Of a DNA stretch of 64,000 nt, positions 42,222 through 51,966 are shown piece by piece. This stretch comes from Phycisphaerales bacterium (GTDB taxonomy: Bacteria; Planctomycetota; Phycisphaerae; Phycisphaerales; UBA1924): positions 310,001-374,000 of the forward strand of contig JAJDDN010000002.1 of NCBI GenBank assembly GCA_029260295.1, read 5' to 3'. Below the pieces are notes generated by a model. It did not search any database, was not told where the DNA came from, and saw only the letters and a program-made list of their open reading frames with translations. The position numbers and the translations under genes are program-made. Numbering within the stretch: the stretch's first letter is position 1; the number at the start of each line of letters is the position of its first letter.

Positions 42222-45112
42222 ATCGAGCCCTCCTGGTAGGTTCCCGCAACCGGCGGCATCGACAACGGAAGCATCAGCCCCGATGGCAATCGCATATTGG
42301 GATCATGCCGAATGATGATCTTCCCGTACCCATTGAACGGGACCGGGACCGACCCGGGCGGTTGCGGCTGATCATGCGGGGCATCGGCCAGCCCATCACC
42401 GGTTGTGTCATACCCAACAATCGCCACGCCGCCGACAATCGGGAGCGTCTCAGGATCAAGGGATTCGAAATCACCATCCTGGCCACCAAAGTAGCCCAGC
42501 GACGCATTGAAACCGGCCGGATTCCCGATCGGGGCCCCGGTCACATCAATCAGAGGTGCAACGCCGTATTCCGGGTCGAAGGTCAGCAGCAGCGAACCGT
42601 CAATCTGGGTATTGCCTCGGGCATCGAGCACGCCGGCGATGACCGCGCCGTTAAGCTGCACATCTTGCTCCGGTGGCGAGTTAAACGACCCGAGATCAAC
42701 CGAATAGTTCGGGAGCATCATCGAGCTCGTCAGAATATCATCCATATCACCCGAATCCGGATTCAAGAACGGGTTCCCAGGCTCAACAGGATGAACCGTT
42801 GTGAACTTGGTCGCGCCTGTAAACTGGATTTTGTTGCGGATCTGCGTGTAGTTAATCGGTGTGTCAGAAACAATCGACCCAACAAACAACGCGTCATGGA
42901 AACGGATGTTGTTTGAAAGCGTCTTGGTATCAATCACTCGCAACCCGCCGATCACCAATGGCTCAAGGAGTGTGTTGTAAGCAGCACCATAGGAAGCTAT
43001 TTCACTCTGAGGCACATCACCCTTGTCGATCGGCGAAGACCCCGGCTGGATCATCAGAATAAACTCATTGGGCGGAACTGCCGAGGCAGGCAGCATCGGA
43101 GGCGAGTTGGCCGCGTCCTCGCCGGCATCGTCCCCGTACACAATGCGCGTGTACTTCGGGATCACATCACCGTTGATGTCATGCATATTGAGCCCGTACT
43201 CTTGCCACAGGGGATGCGTGTTGTCGTCGTAGCTCCTGACATAGGTCACGCCAACGAATGTGCATCCATTAAATAGCCCGTTGAGACCCATCGGGATCTG
43301 GACATTGCGGAACACCATATTAGAGAACACCGGCCGCCAGTACACATCCGAAAAACTTGGCGAGTTGAATGGCGCCTTCTCCGAATACGCCTCGGCACTG
43401 TTATCTGGGAGCCCATCAAAATCCAAATCCTCATACACCGGCGAGAACGCAGGCGCGGTCGGATCAGCCGGGTTGTTGGCCAGCGTCCAGCCTCCAAGCG
43501 AACCGATTCCAACACCAAGCTGATCAGCAACCTGCTGCCAGAATGCGTCGCCATCGGCCGCAGCCATCAGCGCCGTCTCGGTACCGACAAAGCTCGAGGC
43601 ATTGATATCCGGAAGAAGCGTCTCATCGGCACCAAACACCAACGGCGACTCGCCCTCGCCCGGAACGATCGGTCCGTGCAGCCGCTCTTCAATCGGCCCC
43701 TGCTCGGTCTCCCAATCAGACAGAGCCACCTTGAACACCAGCGACCCGCTGACCTTGGCGTACCGATCCATCAGATCGATGTACCCGTCACGCCATCCCA
43801 GCTCAAGATCCGAATACACACTGTGAAAATCGTCGTAATCAACCGGGTTCTCGTCGGCGGGCTCGTATTGGCCGTTCCCGTTGGCGTCATTAAACCCAGA
43901 CACACCGTTCTTATTGCGATCAGGCCGGCTCAGGTCCATGAGCAGCGCGAGGTCCTCATCAATATCCTCAAACTCAGGCACCGATCCGGCCGTCTCGGCT
44001 GGCGTCCCTTCGATCAAAGCCGTGGAGAGTGTTACCCTGTTGTCCCCGTTGGTATCGTAATGCCGAATAAAGATGTCGAACTCGTCGAGATACCCATCAC
44101 CGGTCGCGTCTAAGAATGCGCCATCGGGCACCGTATCGCCATCAAGATCAACATCCGACGGGATCCCCGCCCCTTCAATCGGATGCCCGATCCTGAGCCG
44201 GTTGTCATGATCGACATCGGCCGCGGTGAGCGACGCCCAGAAGTCTTCGATCTTGGTATCAAGATCCGGGTCCAGCCCGTGGAAATCCGAACGCATCACG
44301 ATCGGGTCGCCAAAGTTGAAACTCACCTCATCATATCGTGTCCCGAGGTCGCCCTCGATGCTGACATTCTTCCCAATCAAGATCTTGGAGTGCGCCAAGA
44401 TCGCCTGATCAACCGCCTTTGTAATCTGGAAATCTCGAATGATTGTCCGCCGGATCGGCTGACTATTCCGCTGCAAGTCGTAGACGATGCCTTCAACGAT
44501 GACACGGACATACTGACCGCCAACCAGTGGCGCATACCGGATCTGGAACGCCGGCGGCGGGCTGTTCATGGTGACCTGATCCCAATCATCGATCATCACC
44601 GCTGGAGTATTGACCCAGTTCGTAGAGGCATAGACAGAGCTATCAACCCCGCCGGGGGCCGCCTGGATTTCAGGGAGTTCAAGATACCCGAGACCGGTTA
44701 TGAAGTTGACATCCGCTGCATGAATATTCACAAGAGCCTGGGAAATCCCCGTTGGAAGCCCCGCCTCAGAGTACCCCATCGTCGGGGGGAGCACCTGATG
44801 AACGCCGATATCGGTCCCGTTCCCGGTCCACAGCGCCCAAGACAAGGTCGTATCCATATCGCTCTCGGCAACAATAAACCGCGACGATGCCTCGTTGAGC
44901 CGATGCTCCGCAATCGCCAGCCCGGTCTCGGCCGCACTCATCGCACGCATCACATGCAGGTGCATGTTGGCCGTGCGGATATTGCCCGTAGACGACACCG
45001 CCATCGCGGCAATCAACGATCCAAACAGAACCAGGAACATCATTGCCAAAACCGAGGCAATCCCTCGCCGGTGGGCCGAGAGTCTAGAAATCATGCGTGC
45101 TCGTGTACTCAT
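42218..45112 (-). CDS. Giant PilX-like minor pilin protein with Asp-rich (calcium-type) loops
   Basis: About 964 residues from ATG 45112; an ATG at 45139 overlapping the upstream stop (TGATG) is an alternative. The N-terminus has RRGIASVLAMMFLVLFGSLIAAMAVSSTGNIRTA and AAETGLAIAEHRL, the PilX N-terminal pattern without a classic FTLIE. The central part carries Asp-rich loops (DLDGDTVPDG, DATGDGYLDEFD, DTNGDNRVTL, DRNKNGVSGFNDANGNGQYEPAD, DLDFDGLPD) like EF-hand/dockerin or thrombospondin type-3 sites. The C-terminus has beta-helix-like text (GAVIAGVLDARGNTQIDGSLLL). It is probably exposed at a pilus or pseudopilus tip. Confidence 0.75.
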   Translation of the reverse strand: MSTRARMISRLSAHRRGIASVLAMMFLVLFGSLIAAMAVSSTGNIRTANMHLHVMRAMSAAETGLAIAEHRLNEASSRFIVAESDMDTTLSWALWTGNGTDIGVHQVLPPTMGYSEAGLPTGISQALVNIHAADVNFITGLGYLELPEIQAAPGGVDSSVYASTNWVNTPAVMIDDWDQVTMNSPPPAFQIRYAPLVGGQYVRVIVEGIVYDLQRNSQPIRRTIIRDFQITKAVDQAILAHSKILIGKNVSIEGDLGTRYDEVSFNFGDPIVMRSDFHGLDPDLDTKIEDFWASLTAADVDHDNRLRIGHPIEGAGIPSDVDLDGDTVPDGAFLDATGDGYLDEFDIFIRHYDTNGDNRVTLSTALIEGTPAETAGSVPEFEDIDEDLALLMDLSRPDRNKNGVSGFNDANGNGQYEPADENPVDYDDFHSVYSDLELGWRDGYIDLMDRYAKVSGSLVFKVALSDWETEQGPIEERLHGPIVPGEGESPLVFGADETLLPDINASSFVGTETALMAAADGDAFWQQVADQLGVGIGSLGGWTLANNPADPTAPAFSPVYEDLDFDGLPDNSAEAYSEKAPFNSPSFSDVYWRPVFSNMVFRNVQIPMGLNGLFNGCTFVGVTYVRSYDDNTHPLWQEYGLNMHDINGDVIPKYTRIVYGDDAGEDAANSPPMLPASAVPPNEFILMIQPGSSPIDKGDVPQSEIASYGAAYNTLLEPLVIGGLRVIDTKTLSNNIRFHDALFVGSIVSDTPINYTQIRNKIQFTGATKFTTVHPVEPGNPFLNPDSGDMDDILTSSMMLPNYSVDLGSFNSPPEQDVQLNGAVIAGVLDARGNTQIDGSLLLTFDPEYGVAPLIDVTGAPIGNPAGFNASLGYFGGQDGDFESLDPETLPIVGGVAIVGYDTTGDGLADAPHDQPQPPGSVPVPFNGYGKIIIRHDPNMRLPSGLMLPLSMPPVAGTYQEGSI

Positions 45113-45138
45113 TACATTCTGTCCTTTGCTGCCGAGCA

Positions 45139-45855
45139 TCAGGGCACCACCCACATCACCTCGGTGACGAGGTCAGGTGAAATCGCATTGGCCGCCTGGT
45201 AGAAAACCCGCACCGTAACCCGGAGCGGGTACTCATCGACTTCCCTACCTGGAAAATCGCCATTGGCAATTTCAGTAAAGTTATCAGCCAGAACGACTGA
45301 AGGATCAAACGGATTGATTTTCTGAACAATCACCTGCTGCGACCAACCATACATTGCGTTGCCAGTAAATACGCCGTTGGTCGTCGAGCCTGTCTCTGTC
45401 CCGTCGATAGAAATATCCGGGATGATCTCACCAAAAGCATTCAAAGGCCCGGGTAGATCACCATCATCAAAGCCCGCTGTCCCAGTAAACGAAAATGTAA
45501 GCCCATCAAAGTCCTCGATGTCATCAAAGTCATCGACCGTCACTTCCCCCGCGTCGGGTCCCCACCCATGAAGCACCCCGCCCCCGCCGTCGTCCTCAAT
45601 GAAGAGCCCGACAACTGGATCATGCTTCGGGAGGCTCCGTGTCATCTCACGGATTTCATTGGCAAGGTAGGTCCCACTGGCCGCGTGCGACGACCACGAG
45701 TTCGCGGTGATAAACGAAGACTGCGCATCGACCATCGCCAGCACACCAACCCCAATAATCACCGTTGCCATCGCCGATTCAATAAGCGTAAAGCCACCGG
45801 GCTGGCCTTGGCTACTAAGCCGTTTTGTGTGTCGAACTGATGGCCTTGACATCAT
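45139..45855 (-). CDS. Prepilin-like protein, PilV type
   Basis: Minor pilin of 238 residues with N-terminal methylation motif GQPGGFTLIESAMATVIIGVGVLAMVDAQ: cleavage site after G, Phe at +1 and Glu at +5. SGTYLANEIREMTRSLP is typical of PilV. The middle is acidic (DDFDDIEDFDG, GFDDGDLPG). It lies upstream of the PilX-like gene, with the stop overlapping a possible start, and downstream of pilC. Confidence 0.85.
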   Translation of the reverse strand: MMSRPSVRHTKRLSSQGQPGGFTLIESAMATVIIGVGVLAMVDAQSSFITANSWSSHAASGTYLANEIREMTRSLPKHDPVVGLFIEDDGGGGVLHGWGPDAGEVTVDDFDDIEDFDGLTFSFTGTAGFDDGDLPGPLNAFGEIIPDISIDGTETGSTTNGVFTGNAMYGWSQQVIVQKINPFDPSVVLADNFTEIANGDFPGREVDEYPLRVTVRVFYQAANAISPDLVTEVMWVVP

Positions 45856-45910
45856 GTGCTCCCTGCACTGCCCCCGTGGTAAACTGCGGTTCTCATACTA
45901 ATATCATCGT

Positions 45911-47137
45911 TTACGAAACGATCTGGCTCATCTTGAAGATCGGGAGAATAATCGCCATTGCGATGAATCCAACGACTGAACCCATTAGGATGATCATGAT
46001 GGGCTCAATCATTCCGGTAACCATTTTGATATGGTCCTTGAGCTGCTGCCCGTAATAGATTGAAATCTCGTCGAGCACCTCGCCGAGCTTACCGGACTCC
46101 TCACCCGCCGCGATCATCTGCACAACAGATTTAGGCAGCAGCGAACTGCTCTGGAGCGGCTCGGCGATCTTCCGCCCCTGCTTGACCGAGCCGTGCACCT
46201 TCCGCCACATCCCTTCAAACAACCTGTTGCCCGAAATATCACCCGTAATCCGCAGCGTATCGAGCATCGGGACACCCGCATTGATCAGCTGCCCCATGGT
46301 CTGCAGCGACCGTGTGATATACAGCGAACGGAACAAGTTCTTGAGAATAGGGATCGAGAGCTTCGTGCGATCGATCCAGAACGCGCCGATCTCGGTCCTC
46401 GAGAACGCGAAGAACAAACCCGCCAGCACAAGCAGCCCACCGATCAAGAATGGCCACTGCGAAAGAAGAACCTGAGAGAGCATCATCAGGAAGTTTGTCG
46501 CCCAAGGCAACACATCCTCCTTGCCCTCAAAGACCGTGTAGAACTTGGGCAACACAAAGGTCATCAAGAAAATCGTCACGGTAACCGCCATCCCGCCGAT
46601 AATCGCGGGATAGATCGAGGCCCCGATGACCATCTTCCGGGTCTCGATCTGCTGACCAATATACCCAGCAATCCGTACCAACATTTCCGAGAACGAGCCG
46701 GACATCTCAGATGCCCGAACCATATTGACATACAGAGGCGAGAACAGCTTGGGGTGCTTGGCAAGCGCATCGGAGAACTGCTTGCCCGCCTCGACATCGG
46801 CCTTGAGTTCCTCGATCACCTTGCGGAACATTTTGTGATCGGTCTGATCAGCGATCCCGTCAAGAGCCGCACGGAGATTGATACCCGCCCGGATCATCAC
46901 CGCCAGCTGCGTCGTAAAGTCCAGCACATTCTTCTGCGAGGGTTTCTTTGAGTTCAGATCATTGAGCGTCTTCAAGATCCCCGTCTGACCCAGCCCCTCC
47001 TTGGCTTGGTCTACTGACATCACATGAACACCCTGGTTCCGAAGGACCGCCGCCGCTGAAGCCGCGGTATCAGCCGAAAGGACACCCGTCCGGATCTTTC
47101 CGTCGGCTGCTCTGACCTGGTATTTGTAGCTTGGCAT
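45911..47137 (-). CDS. pilC: Type IV pilus/type II secretion inner-membrane platform protein (PilC/GspF)
   Basis: Membrane platform that couples the motor ATPases to pilin assembly. The 408 residues start MPSYKYQVRAADGKIRTGVL, and the two duplicated T2SF domains contain FTTQLAVMIRAGINLRAALDGIADQ and RSLQTMGQLINAGVPMLDTLRI, separated by membrane helices. The C-terminus has MIAAGEESGKLGEVLDEISIYYGQQL followed by a last helix. It lies 37 bp downstream of pilT with GGAG before the ATG. Whether the machine is a pilus or a secretion pseudopilus cannot be told; pilT favours a pilus. Confidence 0.94.
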   Translation of the reverse strand: MPSYKYQVRAADGKIRTGVLSADTAASAAAVLRNQGVHVMSVDQAKEGLGQTGILKTLNDLNSKKPSQKNVLDFTTQLAVMIRAGINLRAALDGIADQTDHKMFRKVIEELKADVEAGKQFSDALAKHPKLFSPLYVNMVRASEMSGSFSEMLVRIAGYIGQQIETRKMVIGASIYPAIIGGMAVTVTIFLMTFVLPKFYTVFEGKEDVLPWATNFLMMLSQVLLSQWPFLIGGLLVLAGLFFAFSRTEIGAFWIDRTKLSIPILKNLFRSLYITRSLQTMGQLINAGVPMLDTLRITGDISGNRLFEGMWRKVHGSVKQGRKIAEPLQSSSLLPKSVVQMIAAGEESGKLGEVLDEISIYYGQQLKDHIKMVTGMIEPIMIILMGSVVGFIAMAIILPIFKMSQIVS

Positions 47138-47174
47138 GAAGAATCTCCGTCCGCCTCAACAGGCAATCTACTCT

Positions 47175-48230
47175 CTAGGCAACCAGTTGACGCTCGAGCT
47201 TGTCTGGGAACACGGCCTTGGCAATCGCGTCTTCCTTACTAATCGTCCCGTTGAAATACAACTCCGCGATTGATGAATCCAGCGAACACATCCCGATCGC
47301 CCGGCTCGTCTCGATCACATTGGGGATCTCGAAAATCTTGTTCTCACGGATCATGTTCCGGACCGCGGGCGTGCACAGCAGCGTCTCTACAGCAGGCACC
47401 ATCCCGGGACGATCGCTCCGCGTAAACAGTGTCTGCGAGATCACCGCCTGCAGCGTCGTAGACAGCATCGAACGGATCTGGTTCTGCTGCCCCGATGGAT
47501 ACATATCAATAATACGAGACACCGTCTGCGAGGTATTGACCGTATGGAGCGTTGACAACACCAAGTGACCAGTCTCGGCAGCACTGATCGCAAGCGAGGT
47601 CGTCTCAAGGTCACGCATTTCGCCCACCAGAATAATGTCCGGGTCCTGACGCAACGCGTGCTTGAGCCCCGATGTAAACGAGGACATATCCCGACCGAGC
47701 TCCCGTTGTTCGATCAGACACTGATCCGATTCGAACATATATTCAACCGGGTCTTCGAGCGTAATGATGTGCTTGGCGTACCGCTCGTTCATCGCCTGGA
47801 TCATCGCGGCGAGCGTCGTTGATTTACCAGAACCAGTATCGCCGGTCACCAGCACAAGCCCGCGGGGCAGATATGTCAACCGAGCAATCACCTCTGGGAG
47901 CGCGAGCGCCTCGAGCGGCGGAACCTTGGTCTTAATCGCACGCATCGCAAGCCCGATCGTGCCTTTTTGAAGGTGTGCATTGACACGGTACCGGGCCAAA
48001 CCTTCCACCGCGTACGAGAAGTCCGCGTCCTGTTCTTCGTCGAACGCCTTCCGCACATGCTTGTTGGCGATCCGCTCGAACATCGCCGAGACGACTTCCT
48101 GCGACAACGGGGTTTCGCTCAGCTTAGTAATCACCTGGTGAATACGAACCATCGGTGGCTCACCAGCGATGATATGAATGTCAGAAGCATCGGCCTCATG
48201 GGCCTGACGAAGAATGGCATCGAGTTCCAC
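47175..48230 (-). CDS. pilT: Twitching motility ATPase PilT
   Basis: Hexameric retraction ATPase of 351 residues. Walker A GDTGSGKSTTLAAM, Asp box LEDPVEYMF, Walker B ILVGEMRDLET and His box TGHLVLSTLHT. The C-terminus has AVRNMIRENKIFEIPN, matching the PilT AIRNLIRE motif. A retraction motor implies dynamic pili (motility or uptake). It is the first of five collinear pilus genes; pilB, pilD and pilM-Q are not in the window. Confidence 0.95.
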   Translation of the reverse strand: MELDAILRQAHEADASDIHIIAGEPPMVRIHQVITKLSETPLSQEVVSAMFERIANKHVRKAFDEEQDADFSYAVEGLARYRVNAHLQKGTIGLAMRAIKTKVPPLEALALPEVIARLTYLPRGLVLVTGDTGSGKSTTLAAMIQAMNERYAKHIITLEDPVEYMFESDQCLIEQRELGRDMSSFTSGLKHALRQDPDIILVGEMRDLETTSLAISAAETGHLVLSTLHTVNTSQTVSRIIDMYPSGQQNQIRSMLSTTLQAVISQTLFTRSDRPGMVPAVETLLCTPAVRNMIRENKIFEIPNVIETSRAIGMCSLDSSIAELYFNGTISKEDAIAKAVFPDKLERQLVA

Positions 48231-48492
48231 GGCAATATCTCCCGGGGTGGGGTGTGAATCAAGCGTCTGATGGCAGCACCCAAAGCACCGCCATCAACCA
48301 AATCATCGGCCTCTTGGGGCAATCGATTGATCCGAGTCCGTGTTGAGTATGGGAAAGCGGGGCCGTCTGTGCGGGCAAATCTCCCCAAGCCTGAACTCAA
48401 GCCCCCGCACACCCGTTAGTCTTTGACAAAGACACCCGATAATGCAGCCGCACCCCGGCTCAAGCCCGGTCCCTGCCCAATCTCAATATAGA

Positions 48493-48951
48493 TCAACGAG
48501 CGATCGCCTCACGGGCCTGGACCGCCAAAACATCGACCCGCTCGTTCTCCGGGTGCCCATCATGACCCCGCACCCAGTGAAAGCTGATCTGGTGGACCTT
48601 GCGGAGCTCATCGAGCTGCTTCCAGTGGTCCACATTCTTCACAGGCTTCTTGGCCGCCGTCTTCCACCCGCGCTTCTTCCACCCGTCGAGCCAGGTCTCG
48701 AGCCCCTTGAGCACATACTGCGAATCCGAATACAGCTCGACGATGCTCGGCGATTGCAGGTCCCCAAGACCCTCGATGACAGCCTGCAGCTCCATCCGGT
48801 TGTTGGTGGTGTCATGCTCAGCCCCCGACATCTCCCGAGACTTGCCCGTCCGTGGATGCACCAACAAATACGCCCACCCCCCAGGCCCCGGATTGCCCGA
48901 ACAGGCGCCATCGGTAAACAAATTAACCTTGCTCTTTGGTGTATCACTCAT
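48493..48951 (-). CDS. rnhA: Ribonuclease HI
   Basis: Degrades RNA in RNA-DNA hybrids. Start at [26 protein letters not shown] (48951) gives 152 residues; an ATG 4 codons earlier is possible. The four catalytic acids are visible: D in [10 protein letters not shown] in [10 protein letters not shown] in [10 protein letters not shown] and D in NERVDVLA. It is divergent from purL with 49 bp between starts. It precedes pilT on the same strand after 262 bp that hold no visible gene or terminator. Confidence 0.95.
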   Translation of the reverse strand: MSDTPKSKVNLFTDGACSGNPGPGGWAYLLVHPRTGKSREMSGAEHDTTNNRMELQAVIEGLGDLQSPSIVELYSDSQYVLKGLETWLDGWKKRGWKTAAKKPVKNVDHWKQLDELRKVHQISFHWVRGHDGHPENERVDVLAVQAREAIAR

Positions 48952-49000
48952 CGCGCGGATCATACCCCCCAAACCCCGCCCGGTTGGTCTAGGATCGACC

Positions 49001-51955
49001 ATGAGCAACGCACCCGCAACAGCAGCCAGTGTTCAGAGCAGAGTTCATCGCATCCAGATCCACCCAACAGACCACGCCGGCGACCCACGCGCCAGCGAGT
49101 TCATCCACCGGGCAGAGCTTCTGGGAACCACCATATCCAGAGCCACCAGCGCGCGGATTTATCTCATAGAAGCCGACCTCGATAGCGACCAACTCGACGC
49201 CGTCGTCACACAACTCCTCTGCAATCCAGTGGTTGAAACAGTCACCCTCGGCTCTTCAACCCCCCACCCCGATGCCGTCCTCACCGAAGTCCACCCACTC
49301 CCCGGAGTTATGGACCCGCCCGCCCAATCCACCGCCGCCGCCATCAAAGCATTGACAGGCATCGACGCGATGGTCTCCACCGGGTACCGCTACGAAATCT
49401 TCGGGCTTACAGAATCAGAAGCCCATTCCATCGCTCAGCGGGTGCTCGCCAACCCCATCGTCTCCTCGGTCCACATGGAGCCGTACTCACCAGACGAACT
49501 CCCCAAAGGCCACGACCATGGCTTCACCCTCACCCATGTCCCCATCCGCGAGCTTTCCGACGATCAACTCGAAACCCTCTCCCGCGATGGGCACCTCTTC
49601 CTCGACCTCCACGAGATGCAGGCCATCCGCCACGAGTACCAAACCCTTGGCCGCGAACCAACCGACATCGAACTCGAAACCCTCGCCCAGACCTGGTCCG
49701 AGCACTGCGTCCACAAAACGCTCAAAGCCACCATCCACTACACCGGCCCAAACTATCTTGATCAGAATGGCGAAGGCATCGACTGGTCCACCCGACCCCA
49801 CCACGAGGTCCACGATGACGGCTCAGTCACCATCCACAATCTCCTCAAAGCCACGGTCGCCGCCGCGACCTTCGAGCTCATCGAAGAAGGCATCGACTGG
49901 ACACAGTCTGTATTCGTAGACAACGCCGGCATCGTCAAGTTCGACGACGACCACTCCGTCTGCATCAAGGTCGAAACCCACAACCACCCCAGCGCCCTCG
50001 AACCCTACGGCGGCGCCGCCACCGGCATCGGAGGCTGCATCCGTGACATCATGGGCACCGGACTCGCCGCCAAACCCATCGCCAGCACCGATGTATTCTG
50101 TGTCGCCCATCCAGACATCAACAACATCCCCGACGGCTGCCTCCATCCAAAGCGCGTTCTCTCCGAAATCGTCGGGGGCGTCCGCGACTACGGCAACCGC
50201 ATGGGCATCCCCACCGTCAACGGAGCAGTCTCTTTCGACGACCGCTACATCGGAAACCCACTCGTCTATGTCGGATGCATCGGGATCATGCCAAGCGATC
50301 TCATCAGCGGCGACGCCCAGCAAGACGACCGCATCATCGCCCTGGGCGGACGCACCGGACGCGACGGCATCCACGGCGCGACCTTCAGCTCCGCCGAACT
50401 CACCGACACCCACGCCGACGAGTTCAGCCACGCTGTGCAAATCGGCAACGCGATCGAAGAAAAACGAACCCTCGATGCCATCCTCCGCGCCCGCGACTAC
50501 GACGGCGGCCCCCTCTTCACCTCAATCACCGACTGCGGAGCCGGCGGGTTCTCCTCAGCCGTCGGCGAAATGGGCGAGCAGATCGGTGCCGATGTGCATC
50601 TCGACCGCGCCCCGCTCAAATACAACGGGCTCACCTACGACGAGATCTGGATCTCCGAAGCCCAAGAACGCATGGTTCTGGCGGTCCCAGAGAAAAACCT
50701 CACCAAACTCCGCCAGATCTGCGAGCAAGAACATGTCGAGATGGCCGACCTCGGACACTTCGGCACCCCCGGCGCCGAACTGGTCCTCAACTACCACGGC
50801 ACTCAAGTCGGCCGCCTCCCCATGAAGTTCCTCCACGACGGCATCCCCACCCCAACCCGCACCGCGACATGGACTCCAAAGCCAACCACCGAATCAAAAC
50901 CCAACGACTCCAAAGTTGATCTTGGCGACGCCCTCCTCAAACTCCTCGCCCATCCAAACATCGCCAGTAAACACTGGATCATCCGCCAGTACGACCACGA
51001 GGTCCAAGGCAATACCGTCATCAAACCCCTCGTCGGTCCACGCGGGATCGGCCCGAGCGATGCGTCAGTCATTGAACCGGTCCCGGGAACAGGCCGGGGG
51101 CTTGCAGTTGGGTGCGGATTGGTCACAGGGCTCTCCGATGATCCGTACCAGATGACACTCGCCGCCATCGACGAATGCATCCGCAACCTCGTCTGCGTCG
51201 GTACCGATCCGGATCAAGTCGCAATCCTCGACAACTTCTGCTGGCCGAGCTGCAAGAAGCCTGAGAACCTGGGTTCCCTCGTCCGCGCCGCCCACGCGTG
51301 CTACGACGGCGCCAAGGCCTACAAAACACCATTCGTCTCAGGCAAAGACTCGCTCAACAACCAGTTCACCACCAAAGACGGCCAAACAATAGAAATCCCA
51401 CCAACACTCCTCATCACAGGGATGGGCATCGTCCCATCGCTCAACAACATCGTCACCAGCGACGCAAAAACCCCGGGCAATACCGTCGTCCTCGTCGGCA
51501 AGCACCAAAGCGAATCACTCGGCGGCTCCCACGCCCAGATGCTCGGCTTCGCGCCCAAAGGCTCAACACAACCAACAGTCGATCTTAAAACCGGCCCCGC
51601 CCTCGCAAGAGCGATGCACCAAGCCATCAACGCCGGGCTCGTCCAAAGCGCCCACGATGTCTCCGACGGCGGCATGCTCACAGCACTCGCAGAAATGCTT
51701 ATCGCCGGATCATCCACGGATTCGCCGATCGGCTTTGCGGGCTCGGTTGATTTAAATCTTGGTCTGGCTCTGGCCGAATCGCCATCGTGCTATGTGATCG
51801 AAACATCCGACCCAGAAGGGCTCGCCAAAGCCCTCGCCGATCACCCGGTGCTCGCCCTCGGGAAACTCAACGATTCAGATCGGCTCACATGGTCAGGATT
51901 CGATCTCAGTGTCGAGCAGCTCACCGCCGCGTGGCGCAGCACCCTCGACTGGTAA
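49001..51955 (+). CDS. purL: Phosphoribosylformylglycinamidine synthase, PurS-like region fused to PurL
   Basis: Fourth step of purine synthesis. Start at ATG 49001 (MSNAPATAA) gives 984 residues; the upstream part of the ORF is antisense to rnhA. The N-terminal ~240 residues contain two PurS-like ferredoxin folds, [28 protein letters not shown]...NPVVETV and a second ending [22 protein letters not shown]. The PurL core follows: [52 protein letters not shown] and [14 protein letters not shown]. The C-terminus lacks a glutaminase domain, so a separate PurQ is expected elsewhere. Confidence 0.93.
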   Translation: MSNAPATAASVQSRVHRIQIHPTDHAGDPRASEFIHRAELLGTTISRATSARIYLIEADLDSDQLDAVVTQLLCNPVVETVTLGSSTPHPDAVLTEVHPLPGVMDPPAQSTAAAIKALTGIDAMVSTGYRYEIFGLTESEAHSIAQRVLANPIVSSVHMEPYSPDELPKGHDHGFTLTHVPIRELSDDQLETLSRDGHLFLDLHEMQAIRHEYQTLGREPTDIELETLAQTWSEHCVHKTLKATIHYTGPNYLDQNGEGIDWSTRPHHEVHDDGSVTIHNLLKATVAAATFELIEEGIDWTQSVFVDNAGIVKFDDDHSVCIKVETHNHPSALEPYGGAATGIGGCIRDIMGTGLAAKPIASTDVFCVAHPDINNIPDGCLHPKRVLSEIVGGVRDYGNRMGIPTVNGAVSFDDRYIGNPLVYVGCIGIMPSDLISGDAQQDDRIIALGGRTGRDGIHGATFSSAELTDTHADEFSHAVQIGNAIEEKRTLDAILRARDYDGGPLFTSITDCGAGGFSSAVGEMGEQIGADVHLDRAPLKYNGLTYDEIWISEAQERMVLAVPEKNLTKLRQICEQEHVEMADLGHFGTPGAELVLNYHGTQVGRLPMKFLHDGIPTPTRTATWTPKPTTESKPNDSKVDLGDALLKLLAHPNIASKHWIIRQYDHEVQGNTVIKPLVGPRGIGPSDASVIEPVPGTGRGLAVGCGLVTGLSDDPYQMTLAAIDECIRNLVCVGTDPDQVAILDNFCWPSCKKPENLGSLVRAAHACYDGAKAYKTPFVSGKDSLNNQFTTKDGQTIEIPPTLLITGMGIVPSLNNIVTSDAKTPGNTVVLVGKHQSESLGGSHAQMLGFAPKGSTQPTVDLKTGPALARAMHQAINAGLVQSAHDVSDGGMLTALAEMLIAGSSTDSPIGFAGSVDLNLGLALAESPSCYVIETSDPEGLAKALADHPVLALGKLNDSDRLTWSGFDLSVEQLTAAWRSTLDW

Positions 51956-51966
51956 CGGAGCAATCA

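Noticed and set aside
43246-45202. Plus-strand ORFs up to 339 residues opposite the PilX-like gene
   Set aside because: Antisense to a gene with clear pilin features; composition typical of complement reading.
48231-48492. Possible sigma-54 promoter upstream of pilT
   Set aside because: TGGCGG is present but no GC at the required 10-bp distance; does not meet the TGGCAC-N5-TTGC pattern.
48599-49000. Upstream 134-residue extension of the purL reading frame
   Set aside because: It runs antisense through rnhA, has no family similarity, and a good PurL start lies at 49001.
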